From: Polyangiaceae bacterium
Lineage (GTDB): Bacteria; Myxococcota_A; Polyangia; Polyangiales; Polyangiaceae
Assembly: GCA_020633235.1 (NCBI GenBank)
Contig: JACKEA010000003.1
Span: forward strand, 248,001-312,000
Length of the DNA: 64,000 nt
Direction of reading: 5' to 3'
This document shows, piece by piece, positions 1 through 8,240 of the stretch. Position numbers and translations under genes: made by a program. Within the stretch, counting starts at the first letter, position 1. The number at the start of each line of letters is the position of its first letter. The notes under the pieces are model-generated. The model saw nothing but the letters and a program-made list of their open reading frames with translations, was not told the origin of the DNA and did not search any database.

Positions 1-36
1 CCCGTCGTGTCGACCACGCGAGCACGAGAGGTCTCG

Positions 37-2397
37 ATGTCGTTCCGTTCGTTTCGTGCGGTGAGCGCACTCCCCTACGCTCTTGCCTGCTGGCTACTGC
101 TGTCGGCCCATCCCGCCGACGCGCAACCGAAGGTCACGCCTCCGGAGCTCGTGGAGCGCGCGACTCCGGACTTTCCGGCGTCCAAGAAGGAGAACGCGAC
201 GGTGGAGCTCACGCTCACCGTAGACGACAGCGGCGCCGTGACCGAAGCCGCGGTGACCCGCTCCGCCGGTACCGAGTTCGACACCGCAGCCTTGGAGGCG
301 GCGAAGAAGCTTCGCTTCACTCCGGCCACCCGCGATGGCGTGGCGATCAGCGCGCGCATCCCGTTCCGTTTCGACTTCGAGTACCAAGCGCCGCCGGCCG
401 CGCCGGACAAGCCGGCGGTGGTGGTGCAAGCGCCGCCAGCTCCCAAGCCACCTCCGGCAGCGAGTCCAGGCCCCGTCGAGGACGTCGAGATCGTCGGAGA
501 GCGCGCGCCTCGGGAGGTCACCCGGCGGGCGGTGGATCAGCGCGAGATCCTCAAGATGCCCGGAACCAACGGCGACGCCCTCCGCTCCCTCGAGAGCATG
601 CCGGGCGTGGCGCGGCCGCCGGCGGGGGCCGGCATGCTGATGGTGCGCGGCTCCGCACCGGAGGACACCGCCGTGTTCGTGGACGGCACGCCCATCCCGA
701 TGGCGTACCACTTCGGCGACTTCAACTCCGTGTTGCCCAGTGAGCTCCTGGAGCGCATCGACTTCTACCCGGGCAACTTCGGCCCGGAGTACGGCCGTGC
801 CCTGGGCGGCATCGTCGACATCGGCATCCGCTCTCCGCGCAAGGATCGCCTTCACGCCTTGGCCCAGGTCGACCTGATCGACGCCCGACTGATGGTCGAG
901 GCGCCGCTCGGTGAGCACACCCGGTTCCTCGTCGCGGGGCGGCGCTCGTGGCTCGACGCCTGGATCGGCAGCGTGCTCGAGGAGGGCGGCGAAGTCGGAG
1001 TCACGACGGCGCCGGTGTACTACGACTACCAGGCCGTCTTGGAGCACGACGTCTCCAAGAACACCACCGCACGGCTGACGCTGTTCGGCTCCGACGACCG
1101 CATGCGCATCGTCGTCAACGCGCCGGACGCCAGCGATCCGAGCTTCGGTGGCGACCTGGGAGCCCACATGCGCTTCCAGCGCCTGCAGCTTCGGACGGAC
1201 ACGCGCTTCGACCACGACACGCGCTGGCTCAACACGGTGTCCGTGGGACGCGATCAGCAGCGCTTCCAGTCCGGGAGCTTCGATCTCGATCTCACCTACC
1301 AGCCGGTGGCGGTTCGCTCCGACCTCAGGAGTCGCGTCGCCGACGGCGTGACGCTGGTGGCGGGGCTGGACGCGACCTGGACGGCCGTCGATGCCAGCTA
1401 TCGGGGACCGCCCCTGGTGGACGGCGGCGAGAGCCCGGGGCCCTTCTTCGCTCGGCCCGAGAACGATCTCGGGGTGAAGGGAGCGTTGTTCGCTCCCGCC
1501 GCCTACGCGATGGCGGAGCTGTCGCCCACGGCCGCGCTCAAGCTGCTGCCAGGGGTGCGCGTCGACCACTCGAGCGACATCGAAGAGACGGTGGTGAGCC
1601 CACGTCTGGCCGCTCGCTGGGACGTGAAGCGCGGCTTTCCGCGCACGACCGTCAAAGGCGGCGTCGGACTCTTTCATCAGGCGCCCCAGCCACACCAGAC
1701 GCTCGCCCCCTTCGGCACGCCGTCGCTGTCCCACGAGCGGGCCCTGCACTATGGCCTCGGCTTCGAGCAGGAGCTGACGCCCGACGTCGAGCTGTCCGTC
1801 GACGGCTTCTACAAGGACATGAGGCGGCTGGTGGTACAACACGCCGACGCCCGCGCGCCGAGCGGCGTCAAGTACGACAACAGCGGCACCGGCCGCGCCT
1901 ACGGCACGGAGATCTTGCTGCGCTACAAGCCGGGCCGGCGCTTCTTCGGGTGGCTGGCGTACACGCTGTCCCGCAGCGAGCGCCGCGATGGAAACGAGCG
2001 CTACCACCTTTTCGACTGGGATCAGACTCACATCTTGAGTGCGCTGGCGAGCTACAAGCTCGGCCGCGGCTGGGAGCTCGGTGCGCGCTTTCGCTACGTG
2101 ACGGGCAAGCCCTACACGCCGCCGACGGCCGCCGTGTTCGATTCCGATGCAGGCGCGTACCAGCCCATCGATGGTGCCCCGAGCTCCGCGCGAGACGACG
2201 CCTTTCATCGCCTGGACGTCCGCGTGGAGAAGACCTGGACGTTCTCCGAATGGAAGCTCTCGGCGTACGTCGACGTGCAGAACGCCTACAACCGAAAGAA
2301 CGTCGAAGGTCGCTCCTACAACTTCAACTACTCGAGGTCCGGCAACGCCACCGGTCTTCCCCTGCTGCCCATCGTGGGCATTCGAGGTGAGCTATGA
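37..2397 (+). CDS. TonB-dependent receptor with N-terminal TonB C-terminal-like domain
   Basis: Predicted outer-membrane active-transport receptor of 786 residues. A signal peptide (residues 1-30, ending PADAQ) is followed by a TonB C-terminal-type fold at about 40-120, with the typical DDSGAV turn and a closing LRFTPATRDG strand. A proline-rich linker follows (about 120-150), then a plug domain (about 160-265, with MLMVRGSAPEDTAVFVDG) and a long beta-barrel to the C-terminus. The ATG at 37 is preferred over an in-frame GTG at 7, because GAGAGG lies just upstream and the signal peptide begins there. The ATGA overlap with the next lipoprotein gene implies coupling. The substrate is unknown. 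Having the energy-transducer-type domain inside the receptor is unusual relative to classical receptors such as FepA. The family call is firm; the role of the TonB-like domain is inferred. Confidence 0.88.
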   Translation: MSFRSFRAVSALPYALACWLLLSAHPADAQPKVTPPELVERATPDFPASKKENATVELTLTVDDSGAVTEAAVTRSAGTEFDTAALEAAKKLRFTPATRDGVAISARIPFRFDFEYQAPPAAPDKPAVVVQAPPAPKPPPAASPGPVEDVEIVGERAPREVTRRAVDQREILKMPGTNGDALRSLESMPGVARPPAGAGMLMVRGSAPEDTAVFVDGTPIPMAYHFGDFNSVLPSELLERIDFYPGNFGPEYGRALGGIVDIGIRSPRKDRLHALAQVDLIDARLMVEAPLGEHTRFLVAGRRSWLDAWIGSVLEEGGEVGVTTAPVYYDYQAVLEHDVSKNTTARLTLFGSDDRMRIVVNAPDASDPSFGGDLGAHMRFQRLQLRTDTRFDHDTRWLNTVSVGRDQQRFQSGSFDLDLTYQPVAVRSDLRSRVADGVTLVAGLDATWTAVDASYRGPPLVDGGESPGPFFARPENDLGVKGALFAPAAYAMAELSPTAALKLLPGVRVDHSSDIEETVVSPRLAARWDVKRGFPRTTVKGGVGLFHQAPQPHQTLAPFGTPSLSHERALHYGLGFEQELTPDVELSVDGFYKDMRRLVVQHADARAPSGVKYDNSGTGRAYGTEILLRYKPGRRFFGWLAYTLSRSERRDGNERYHLFDWDQTHILSALASYKLGRGWELGARFRYVTGKPYTPPTAAVFDSDAGAYQPIDGAPSSARDDAFHRLDVRVEKTWTFSEWKLSAYVDVQNAYNRKNVEGRSYNFNYSRSGNATGLPLLPIVGIRGEL

Positions 2398-3278
2398 AAC
2401 GCATCGCACTGTCGGCCCTGCTCCTGCTCTCCGCCTGCGGCGCCGAGTTCGACCCCGGATCTCGCGTCACGGACTTTCGCCTCCTGGCCGTCTCCGCCGA
2501 CGCGCCCTACGCCGCTCCGGGGGAGACCGTGCACCTCACGGCCTTGGTTCACGAACCCTTCGGGCGCACCGTGAGCTACGCCTGGATGACCTGCCAGAAC
2601 CCGGAGGACACCTCGGCACTCGGGTGTTTGGCGCAGGCCGGAGGCACGCAGAGCGGCGTCGGTCTGGACCAGATCGACGTCACCATCCCCGCGGGTGCCC
2701 TGGACTCGATCCCGGCCGAAAGCCGTGCGAATGCCCTCGTCGGAGTCGTCACCGTAGCCTGTCCGGGAACCCTGACGCCTGTCTCCGGTTCCTTGCCCTT
2801 CCGCTGCCAGGACGAAGCCAGCGGGGAAGACCTCCCCTACGAGCGCTGGGCGGTGAGCGTGAAGCGCATCTTCGTGCGCGCGCAGGATCGCAACGCAAAC
2901 CCGATCATCGCCCAGCTTTCGTGGGACGGAGCGCCTTGGCCGGACGGCGAGGTCAAGCAAACCAAGCCCTGCAGCAACAATCCCAATCACATCGACGACT
3001 GCGACGGTGGCGAACGTCACCGCGTGAGCGTCAGTGTGGCACCCGGTTCCGTGGAATCCGGCACCGACGAGGTCGGCCACGAGTTCCAGGAACAACTGAT
3101 CGTGCAGTACTACGCTACGGAGGGTACGTTCCAGTTCGACGTCCGCACCGCTGCGTCGCCCTCGAACGAGTGGGCAGCGCGCAAGCGCGCGTCCGGCGCG
3201 ACCCAGACGCTCTGGTTCGTGGTGCGGGACAATCGCGGCGGCGTGACCTGGACGTCTCGGCAGGTCGATGTCCAGTGA
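2394..3278 (+). CDS. Lipoprotein partner of the TonB-dependent receptor
   Basis: A 294-residue protein with a lipoprotein signal ending in the lipobox LLSAC (acylated Cys15). The rest looks like exported beta-rich sequence with scattered cysteines (for example WMTCQNP, VACPG, KPCSNN) that could form disulfides. The ATG overlaps the receptor stop codon (ATGA), so it is probably translated from the same message and acts with the receptor at the outer membrane, perhaps as a surface or periplasmic accessory lipoprotein. That role is inferred from position only, and I do not recognise a named family. Its stop lies one base from the stop of the convergent NtrC-type regulator. Confidence 0.75.
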   Translation: MKRIALSALLLLSACGAEFDPGSRVTDFRLLAVSADAPYAAPGETVHLTALVHEPFGRTVSYAWMTCQNPEDTSALGCLAQAGGTQSGVGLDQIDVTIPAGALDSIPAESRANALVGVVTVACPGTLTPVSGSLPFRCQDEASGEDLPYERWAVSVKRIFVRAQDRNANPIIAQLSWDGAPWPDGEVKQTKPCSNNPNHIDDCDGGERHRVSVSVAPGSVESGTDEVGHEFQEQLIVQYYATEGTFQFDVRTAASPSNEWAARKRASGATQTLWFVVRDNRGGVTWTSRQVDVQ

Positions 3279-3279
3279 G

Positions 3280-4662
3280 TCAGCTCCTGGTGCGTCGCTC
3301 GATCTCGATCCCGAGACGCTCCATGCGTCGGTACAGAGCCTGGCGGCTGAGGCCCAGCTCGGCCGCCGCCCGGGACACCACGCCGCGAGCACGCGTGAGT
3401 GCTGCCTCGACGGTCGCACGCTCGGCCGCCGAGAGCGGATCCGCCTCGGGACTCCGTTCACTCCGCGGCGCCTGCGCGGGGGCGGAGAGCAGGTCCAGAT
3501 CCCGAGCGTGCAGCGGAGGACGCCCCACGAGCAGCGCCCGTTGGATGCGGTTTTCGAGCTCCCGCACGTTGCCTGGCCAGTCGTGCGCTTCCAGGGCAGC
3601 CACTGCATCCGGCGCCAACGCGGCGTCCCCCCCGTGGAGGCGAAGGAAGTGCTCGGCCAAGGGGCGCACGTCCTCCACCCGCTCACGAAGAGGCGGCACC
3701 CGCACTTCGATCACGTTGAGGCGAAAGAAGAGGTCCTCGCGGAACGTCCCCGCGGAGATGGCCGCGCGCAAGTCTGCATTGGTCGCGCTCACCACGCGCA
3801 CGTCCACCTTGCGCGTGGTGGAGCTCCCCACGCGCTCGAACTCCCCGCTCTGCAGCACGCGGAGCAGCTTCATCTGACCCGCGAGGGGAAGATTGCCAAT
3901 CTCGTCCAGGAACAGCGTTCCACCGTGGGCCGCTTCGAAGCGCCCGATGCGCAGCTTGGTGGCTCCGGTGAACGCGCCGGCTTCCGCCCCGAACAGCTCT
4001 GCCTCGAGCAGCTGTTCCGGCAGCGCGCCGGCGTTCACCTTGATCAGCGGCTGCTCCCGTCGCCGCGAGTTCGCGTGAACGATCTCCGCGATCTTCTCCT
4101 TGCCGGCGCCGTTCGGTCCCGTCACCAGCACCGGAACGTCCGCCCGGGCCACCTGCACGGCCAAGGTCACGGCCTCGTGCAGCGCCGGGCTCTCGTACAC
4201 CAGGCCGCACAGGTCGTGTCCGTCGCGCACCTCGGCGCGACGTCGCGCTGCTCGCCCTCGCAGGCGCGCGTTCTCCTGACCCACTTCTCGCAGACGCATC
4301 AAGTTGGTCACGCTCAGCACCAGCTTGTCGTCGTCCCAAGGCTTGCCCAAGTAGTCGGCGGCACCTTCGCGCACCAGCTCCACCGCCGTCGAAAGCGAGG
4401 TCCAGGCCGTGATCAGGATCACCGGCAGCTCGGGGTCCAGGCTCCGGATCTCGCGGAACAGCGCGACGCCGTCCTCGCCGCTGGTGGCGCTCTCCCCCAG
4501 GTTCATGTCCTGGATCACGACGCCCACGTCCTCGTGGGCCACGGCGTCGAGAGCGGCCCCGCCGTTGGACACGGCAACGACATCGAAGCCGTGAACCTCG
4601 AACAGCAGCGTGAGCGCGGTGCGCACCGCTTCCTGGTCGTCGACAACGAGGACTTTCGCCAT
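3280..4662 (-). CDS. NtrC-family sigma-54-dependent response regulator
   Basis: A 460-residue transcriptional activator with three domains. The receiver (1-120) has DD at residues 8-9, the phospho-acceptor Asp52 in VVIQDMN, and the conserved Lys in YLGKPW. The AAA+ domain (about 150-385) has Walker A as GPNGAGKE, the sigma-54-contacting GAFTGA loop and Walker B GTLFLDEIG. The C-terminus carries a Fis-type helix-turn-helix (AAAELGLSRQALYRRMERLG). The Walker A departs from the common GESGTGKE but keeps the G-x4-GK core. It is transcribed away from the histidine kinase at 4719 with a 56-bp gap, so the two probably form a cognate pair. Targets are unknown. Confidence 0.93.
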   Translation of the reverse strand: MAKVLVVDDQEAVRTALTLLFEVHGFDVVAVSNGGAALDAVAHEDVGVVIQDMNLGESATSGEDGVALFREIRSLDPELPVILITAWTSLSTAVELVREGAADYLGKPWDDDKLVLSVTNLMRLREVGQENARLRGRAARRRAEVRDGHDLCGLVYESPALHEAVTLAVQVARADVPVLVTGPNGAGKEKIAEIVHANSRRREQPLIKVNAGALPEQLLEAELFGAEAGAFTGATKLRIGRFEAAHGGTLFLDEIGNLPLAGQMKLLRVLQSGEFERVGSSTTRKVDVRVVSATNADLRAAISAGTFREDLFFRLNVIEVRVPPLRERVEDVRPLAEHFLRLHGGDAALAPDAVAALEAHDWPGNVRELENRIQRALLVGRPPLHARDLDLLSAPAQAPRSERSPEADPLSAAERATVEAALTRARGVVSRAAAELGLSRQALYRRMERLGIEIERRTRS

Positions 4663-4718
4663 CCGCCGAGCGCCACTGTAGCAGGGTCGGTCACGGGGAC
4701 TCTACACTCGGACCTGCC

Positions 4719-5924
4719 ATGAGCGAACGTGAGTCGAGTCCTCTGTTCCCGGCCGCGCTCGCCGCGGTCGTGTCCGTCGTCTCCGCCGGCCTGCTGCTGC
4801 GCGGCGACCGACCGCTGTTCGAAGCGCTGGCCGTCGGCGGATTCGCCGGGCTCGGCGCCGCCCTACTCGCAGCGCGGCGCCCCCCGGACGCGCCCGCCGA
4901 GGCTTCCTTGGCCGATCTCGCAGCGGATCTGACTCCAGACGCCCTGCTCTTGTACGAGGAGGACGGTCGCATCGCCTACGCCAACGCCACCGCTCGCAAC
5001 CTGTTCTTCGAAGGGGCCGACCCCAGCGGCGAAAACTTCCTTCGTCTCGTCGGGCGCGCGCCGAACGCGCTTTCCTCGGCTCTCCTGGGGCAGAGCGCTC
5101 GCCTGATCACGCTGGTGGTGGACGATCGTCACGAGACCTTCAGTGTCAGTCGACAAGCGCACCACGTCGGCGACCGCGAGCTGACGCTGCTGGTGGTTCA
5201 GAACCTGACCCGGGAGGTGTCCCAGCGCGAGGTAGAAACGTTGAAGAACGTGGTGCGGGTGCTGAGCCACGAGGTGAACAACTCCCTCGCGCCCATCGCT
5301 TCACTGGTGCATTCCGCGCGAAAGCTCGCCGGGCGTCCGGAGCTCTCGGCCAAGCTCGACGCCGCCTTCGACACCATCGGGGAGCGGGCCCGCCATCTGC
5401 AAGGGTTCATCGAAGGCTACGCGCGCTTGGCGCGCTTGCCCGCACCGCACGCGCAGGCGGTGAACCTCGAGAAGTTCCTCGAACACCTGCGCAGCCTGTA
5501 TCCCGAGGCTCGCATCCCCGCGGCCGCCGGCGTTTCGGGTTGGTTCGACCCGACTCAGATCGAGCAGGTCCTCATCAATCTGTTCAAGAACGCCGTGGAG
5601 GCCGGCAGCGCCCCTTCGGACGTGGAGCTCGTCATCGACGACGCGTCCGACGGCGTCACGCGCATGGAAGTTCGCGATCGCGGCTCGGGGTTCAGCGAAG
5701 AAGCCCTGGCCAGCGCTTTCACTCCGTTCTTCACCACCAAGTCCGGGGGCAGCGGCATGGGTCACGCCTTGTGTCGCGAGATCGTCCACGCACACGGCGG
5801 CAGCATCGGGATCGCCAATCGCAAGGACGGCGGCGGTCGCGTGACGCTGGAGCTGCCGGGCAAGGCGGCCGTCGATCCCCGCCTGGCCGCCTCGCGCACC
5901 AAGCTGACGCTCTCGAGATTCTGA
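4719..5924 (+). CDS. NtrB/NtrY-like sensor histidine kinase
   Basis: A 401-residue kinase. Two short hydrophobic segments at the N-terminus (about 9-52) are followed by a PAS-like region (about 70-165). The dimerisation/phosphoacceptor helix has LSHEVNNSLAPI with His184. The HATPase domain has an N box (INLFKNAVEAG), a G1 box (VRDRGSGFSEE), an F box (FTPFFTTKSGG) and a G2 box (GSGMGHALCREIV). The H-E-x-N-N form is typical of NtrB/NtrY-like kinases that phosphorylate sigma-54 activators, which matches its divergent neighbour at 3280-4662. The short membrane anchor with no large periplasmic loop suggests sensing in the cytoplasm or within the membrane. The signal is unknown. Confidence 0.92.
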   Translation: MSERESSPLFPAALAAVVSVVSAGLLLRGDRPLFEALAVGGFAGLGAALLAARRPPDAPAEASLADLAADLTPDALLLYEEDGRIAYANATARNLFFEGADPSGENFLRLVGRAPNALSSALLGQSARLITLVVDDRHETFSVSRQAHHVGDRELTLLVVQNLTREVSQREVETLKNVVRVLSHEVNNSLAPIASLVHSARKLAGRPELSAKLDAAFDTIGERARHLQGFIEGYARLARLPAPHAQAVNLEKFLEHLRSLYPEARIPAAAGVSGWFDPTQIEQVLINLFKNAVEAGSAPSDVELVIDDASDGVTRMEVRDRGSGFSEEALASAFTPFFTTKSGGSGMGHALCREIVHAHGGSIGIANRKDGGGRVTLELPGKAAVDPRLAASRTKLTLSRF

Positions 5925-5947
5925 CTTCGGTAATTGGCGAGAACCGG

Positions 5948-7246
5948 TCAGGATGCGATCGCGCGCTTCACGATGGTGTCGGCCCAGCGCAGCGCGTGAT
6001 CCAGATCGAAACAGCGGTCGAGCTCGTCGCTCGAGAGCAGCTGGGCAATGTCCGCGTCCTGGCCCAGGAGCGCGCGAAAGTCTCCCTCGCCGGCGAATGC
6101 CTTCATCGCGTTCCGCTGCACCATCTCGTAGGCTTTCTGACGGGCCAGCCCCTTCTCCACCAGCGACAGCATAACGCCTTCGCTGAAGAACAGGCCGCCG
6201 GAGCGACCGAGGTTTTGCTGCATGCGCTCTGCGTACACCACCAGGCCGTCCACGATGCCGGTGGCGCGCTCGAGCATGAAGCCCAGGGTCGCCGTCGCGT
6301 CCGGCGCCAGCATGCGCTCCACGCTGGAATGTGAGATGTCCCGCTCGTGCCACAGCGCCACGTTCTCGAGGGCTGGAGTGAGAGCGGCGCGCACCACCCG
6401 CGCGAGACCGCACAGGTTCTCGCTCAACACCGGGTTGCGCTTGTGGGGCATGGCGCTGGAGCCCTTCTGGCCCTTGGCGAACTTCTCTTCCGCCTCGCCC
6501 ACCTCCGTGCGCTGCCAGTGCCGCACGTTGGTGGCGAAGCGCTCGATGGCCGCCGCCAGCAAAGCCAGGGCCGAGAAGAACGCCGCGTGGCGATCCCGCG
6601 ACACGATCTGAGTCGACACCGTCTCCGGCGTCAGGCCCAGGGAGGACAGCGCCCGCGCTTCGATCTCCGGAGCGAGGTGCGCGTAGGTGCCCACCGCCCC
6701 GGCGATCTTACCGACGGCGATCTCCTGCTTGGCCAACTCGAGGCGCTTGCGCCCCCGGCGCACCTCCGCCAGATGCCCCGCGAGCACCACGCCGAAGGTG
6801 ACGGGCTCCGCGTGGATGCCGTGGGAGCGGCCGATGAGCGGCGTCTTCACGTGCTCGACGGCGCGGCGCTCGAGGGCCGCCTCGAGCTTGGTCGTGCGCT
6901 CCAGGAGCATGTCCGCAGCGCGCGTGAGCTGAACTGCGAAGCTCGTGTCCAGCACGTCGCTCGACGTCATGCCGCGGTGGAGCCAGCGCGCCGGCTCTCC
7001 CGCGAGCTCTTCCACGTGGGTGAGGAACGCGATCACGTCGTGACGCGTGGTGCGCTCTATGGTCTCGATGGCGGCCGGGTCGAGCGCGATGTGCTTGTCC
7101 CGAATGGTGGATGCGGTGCCTCCAGGCACCAGCCCCGCGCCTTCCATCGCCTCGCAAGCGGCCAGCTCCACTTCCAGCCATATCTGGTAGCGGGTGCGAT
7201 CGGACCAGAGCTCGGAGAATTCTCGGGGCGTATAGCGGGGGATCAT
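5948..7246 (-). CDS. purB: Adenylosuccinate lyase
   Basis: Cytoplasmic purine enzyme of 432 residues, close to the usual length for the Bacillus-type enzyme. It cleaves SAICAR to AICAR plus fumarate and adenylosuccinate to AMP plus fumarate. The fumarase/aspartase superfamily signature GSSAMPHKRNPV lies in the flexible catalytic loop. TSSDVLDTS and IGRSHGIHAEPVTFG carry the expected active-site Thr/Ser and His residues. It starts MIPRYTPREFSELWSD, typical of PurB N-termini. It converges on the histidine kinase gene with a 23-bp gap and lies downstream of an unrelated AraC-type regulator. No other purine genes are in the window. Confidence 0.96.
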   Translation of the reverse strand: MIPRYTPREFSELWSDRTRYQIWLEVELAACEAMEGAGLVPGGTASTIRDKHIALDPAAIETIERTTRHDVIAFLTHVEELAGEPARWLHRGMTSSDVLDTSFAVQLTRAADMLLERTTKLEAALERRAVEHVKTPLIGRSHGIHAEPVTFGVVLAGHLAEVRRGRKRLELAKQEIAVGKIAGAVGTYAHLAPEIEARALSSLGLTPETVSTQIVSRDRHAAFFSALALLAAAIERFATNVRHWQRTEVGEAEEKFAKGQKGSSAMPHKRNPVLSENLCGLARVVRAALTPALENVALWHERDISHSSVERMLAPDATATLGFMLERATGIVDGLVVYAERMQQNLGRSGGLFFSEGVMLSLVEKGLARQKAYEMVQRNAMKAFAGEGDFRALLGQDADIAQLLSSDELDRCFDLDHALRWADTIVKRAIAS

Positions 7247-7298
7247 CGAAGAGGAGGCGTAGCCCGGATGCTTCCGTCCGCCAAGCCCGAGGCCCGCG

Positions 7299-8204
7299 TC
7301 AGGGAAAGCTCTGCTGGTGCTGCTCTCGAACCTGGCGCGGCGTGGGTAGCCCCGCGCGTTTGAACGCGCGATCCATCGCCGTCAGGCTGCCGTAGCCCAC
7401 GGCCACTGCGACCTCGGCGTTGCTGAGCGAGTCCGAAGACAGCAGCAGCACCGCCGCCGTGATGCGCCAGCGGTTCAGTGCGTTGCGCCAACCGCGGTCG
7501 AAGAATCCGTACTCCCGCTGCAAGCGCAAGATGTCACGACGAACCTGACGATCAGTGGTGCCCACGCGGGACATGGCGTCCACCAGCATGGGGCTCTGAA
7601 AGAGCGTCTCCAGAATGGGGAACAGCGCCTTTCGAGCGCGCTCAAGGGCGGAGTGCCGGCGCCGCTCCGCCTCCACGCGCAGGTGCCGAGTCAAAATGCC
7701 CGTGTCCGCGCAGGCGTCGAGCAGCCGTTGGAACAGACTCTGAGTCTCGCCGGTGTCGGCATCCCCGGCGAGGACGTCCACGGCGTTCTCCAACGCCTGC
7801 CGGACCGAAGCGTCTACCGTCACGTTCTTGGGGCGCGATGCGTCCAGCCGCGTGTCGGCGGCACGAACTCGAAGCGCGACGCCTTCGAGCACCGGCATTT
7901 CGCTTCGAAAGCACGAGCCATCGGGATCCGCCGCCACGATGTGCTGTTCGGTGACGACGAACGGTACGCCGCTCTCGAGCCAGAAGCCGTCGGGCGCGAC
8001 CCACACCCTTCCCGCGCGGATGAGACACAGGAACACCCAGTCGCCCGGAGGGTTCGGTGCTTGGGGCAAGAGGCCCGTGTGCCAGCTCGCCCCCTCGAGC
8101 TTCGCGTAGTAGACACCCGCGTCCCGCTCCACCGCGAAGCGAAGCGTGAGACCCACGTCCGAAAGCCCGAAGCGTTCGCAGGCGCGCAGCATCCGCAGCT
8201 GCAA
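7299..8204 (-). CDS. AraC-family transcriptional regulator
   Basis: A 301-residue regulator. The N-terminal half (about 1-180) has a cupin-like, AraC-type ligand region without a clear signature. The C-terminal half carries an AraC-type double helix-turn-helix, with SNAEVAVAVGYGSLTAMDRAFKRAG as the second helix pair; residues V-G-Y-G replace the common G-F-x-D-x-S-Y. It sits upstream of purB in the same direction with a 52-bp gap, but nothing ties it to purine metabolism. The effector and targets are unknown. The start codon is the first in frame and is not strongly supported by a Shine-Dalgarno sequence. Confidence 0.8.
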   Translation of the reverse strand: MQLRMLRACERFGLSDVGLTLRFAVERDAGVYYAKLEGASWHTGLLPQAPNPPGDWVFLCLIRAGRVWVAPDGFWLESGVPFVVTEQHIVAADPDGSCFRSEMPVLEGVALRVRAADTRLDASRPKNVTVDASVRQALENAVDVLAGDADTGETQSLFQRLLDACADTGILTRHLRVEAERRRHSALERARKALFPILETLFQSPMLVDAMSRVGTTDRQVRRDILRLQREYGFFDRGWRNALNRWRITAAVLLLSSDSLSNAEVAVAVGYGSLTAMDRAFKRAGLPTPRQVREQHQQSFP

Positions 8205-8240
8205 GCTATCACGCCGCCGGACGGGCCACCCGGCCGGGTT

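Noticed and set aside
94..2208. A 704-codon open frame on the minus strand opposite the TonB-dependent receptor
   Set aside because: High G/C third positions create long antisense frames. Its product is Arg/Ala/Gly/Val-rich with no domain, while the plus-strand frame gives a complete receptor.
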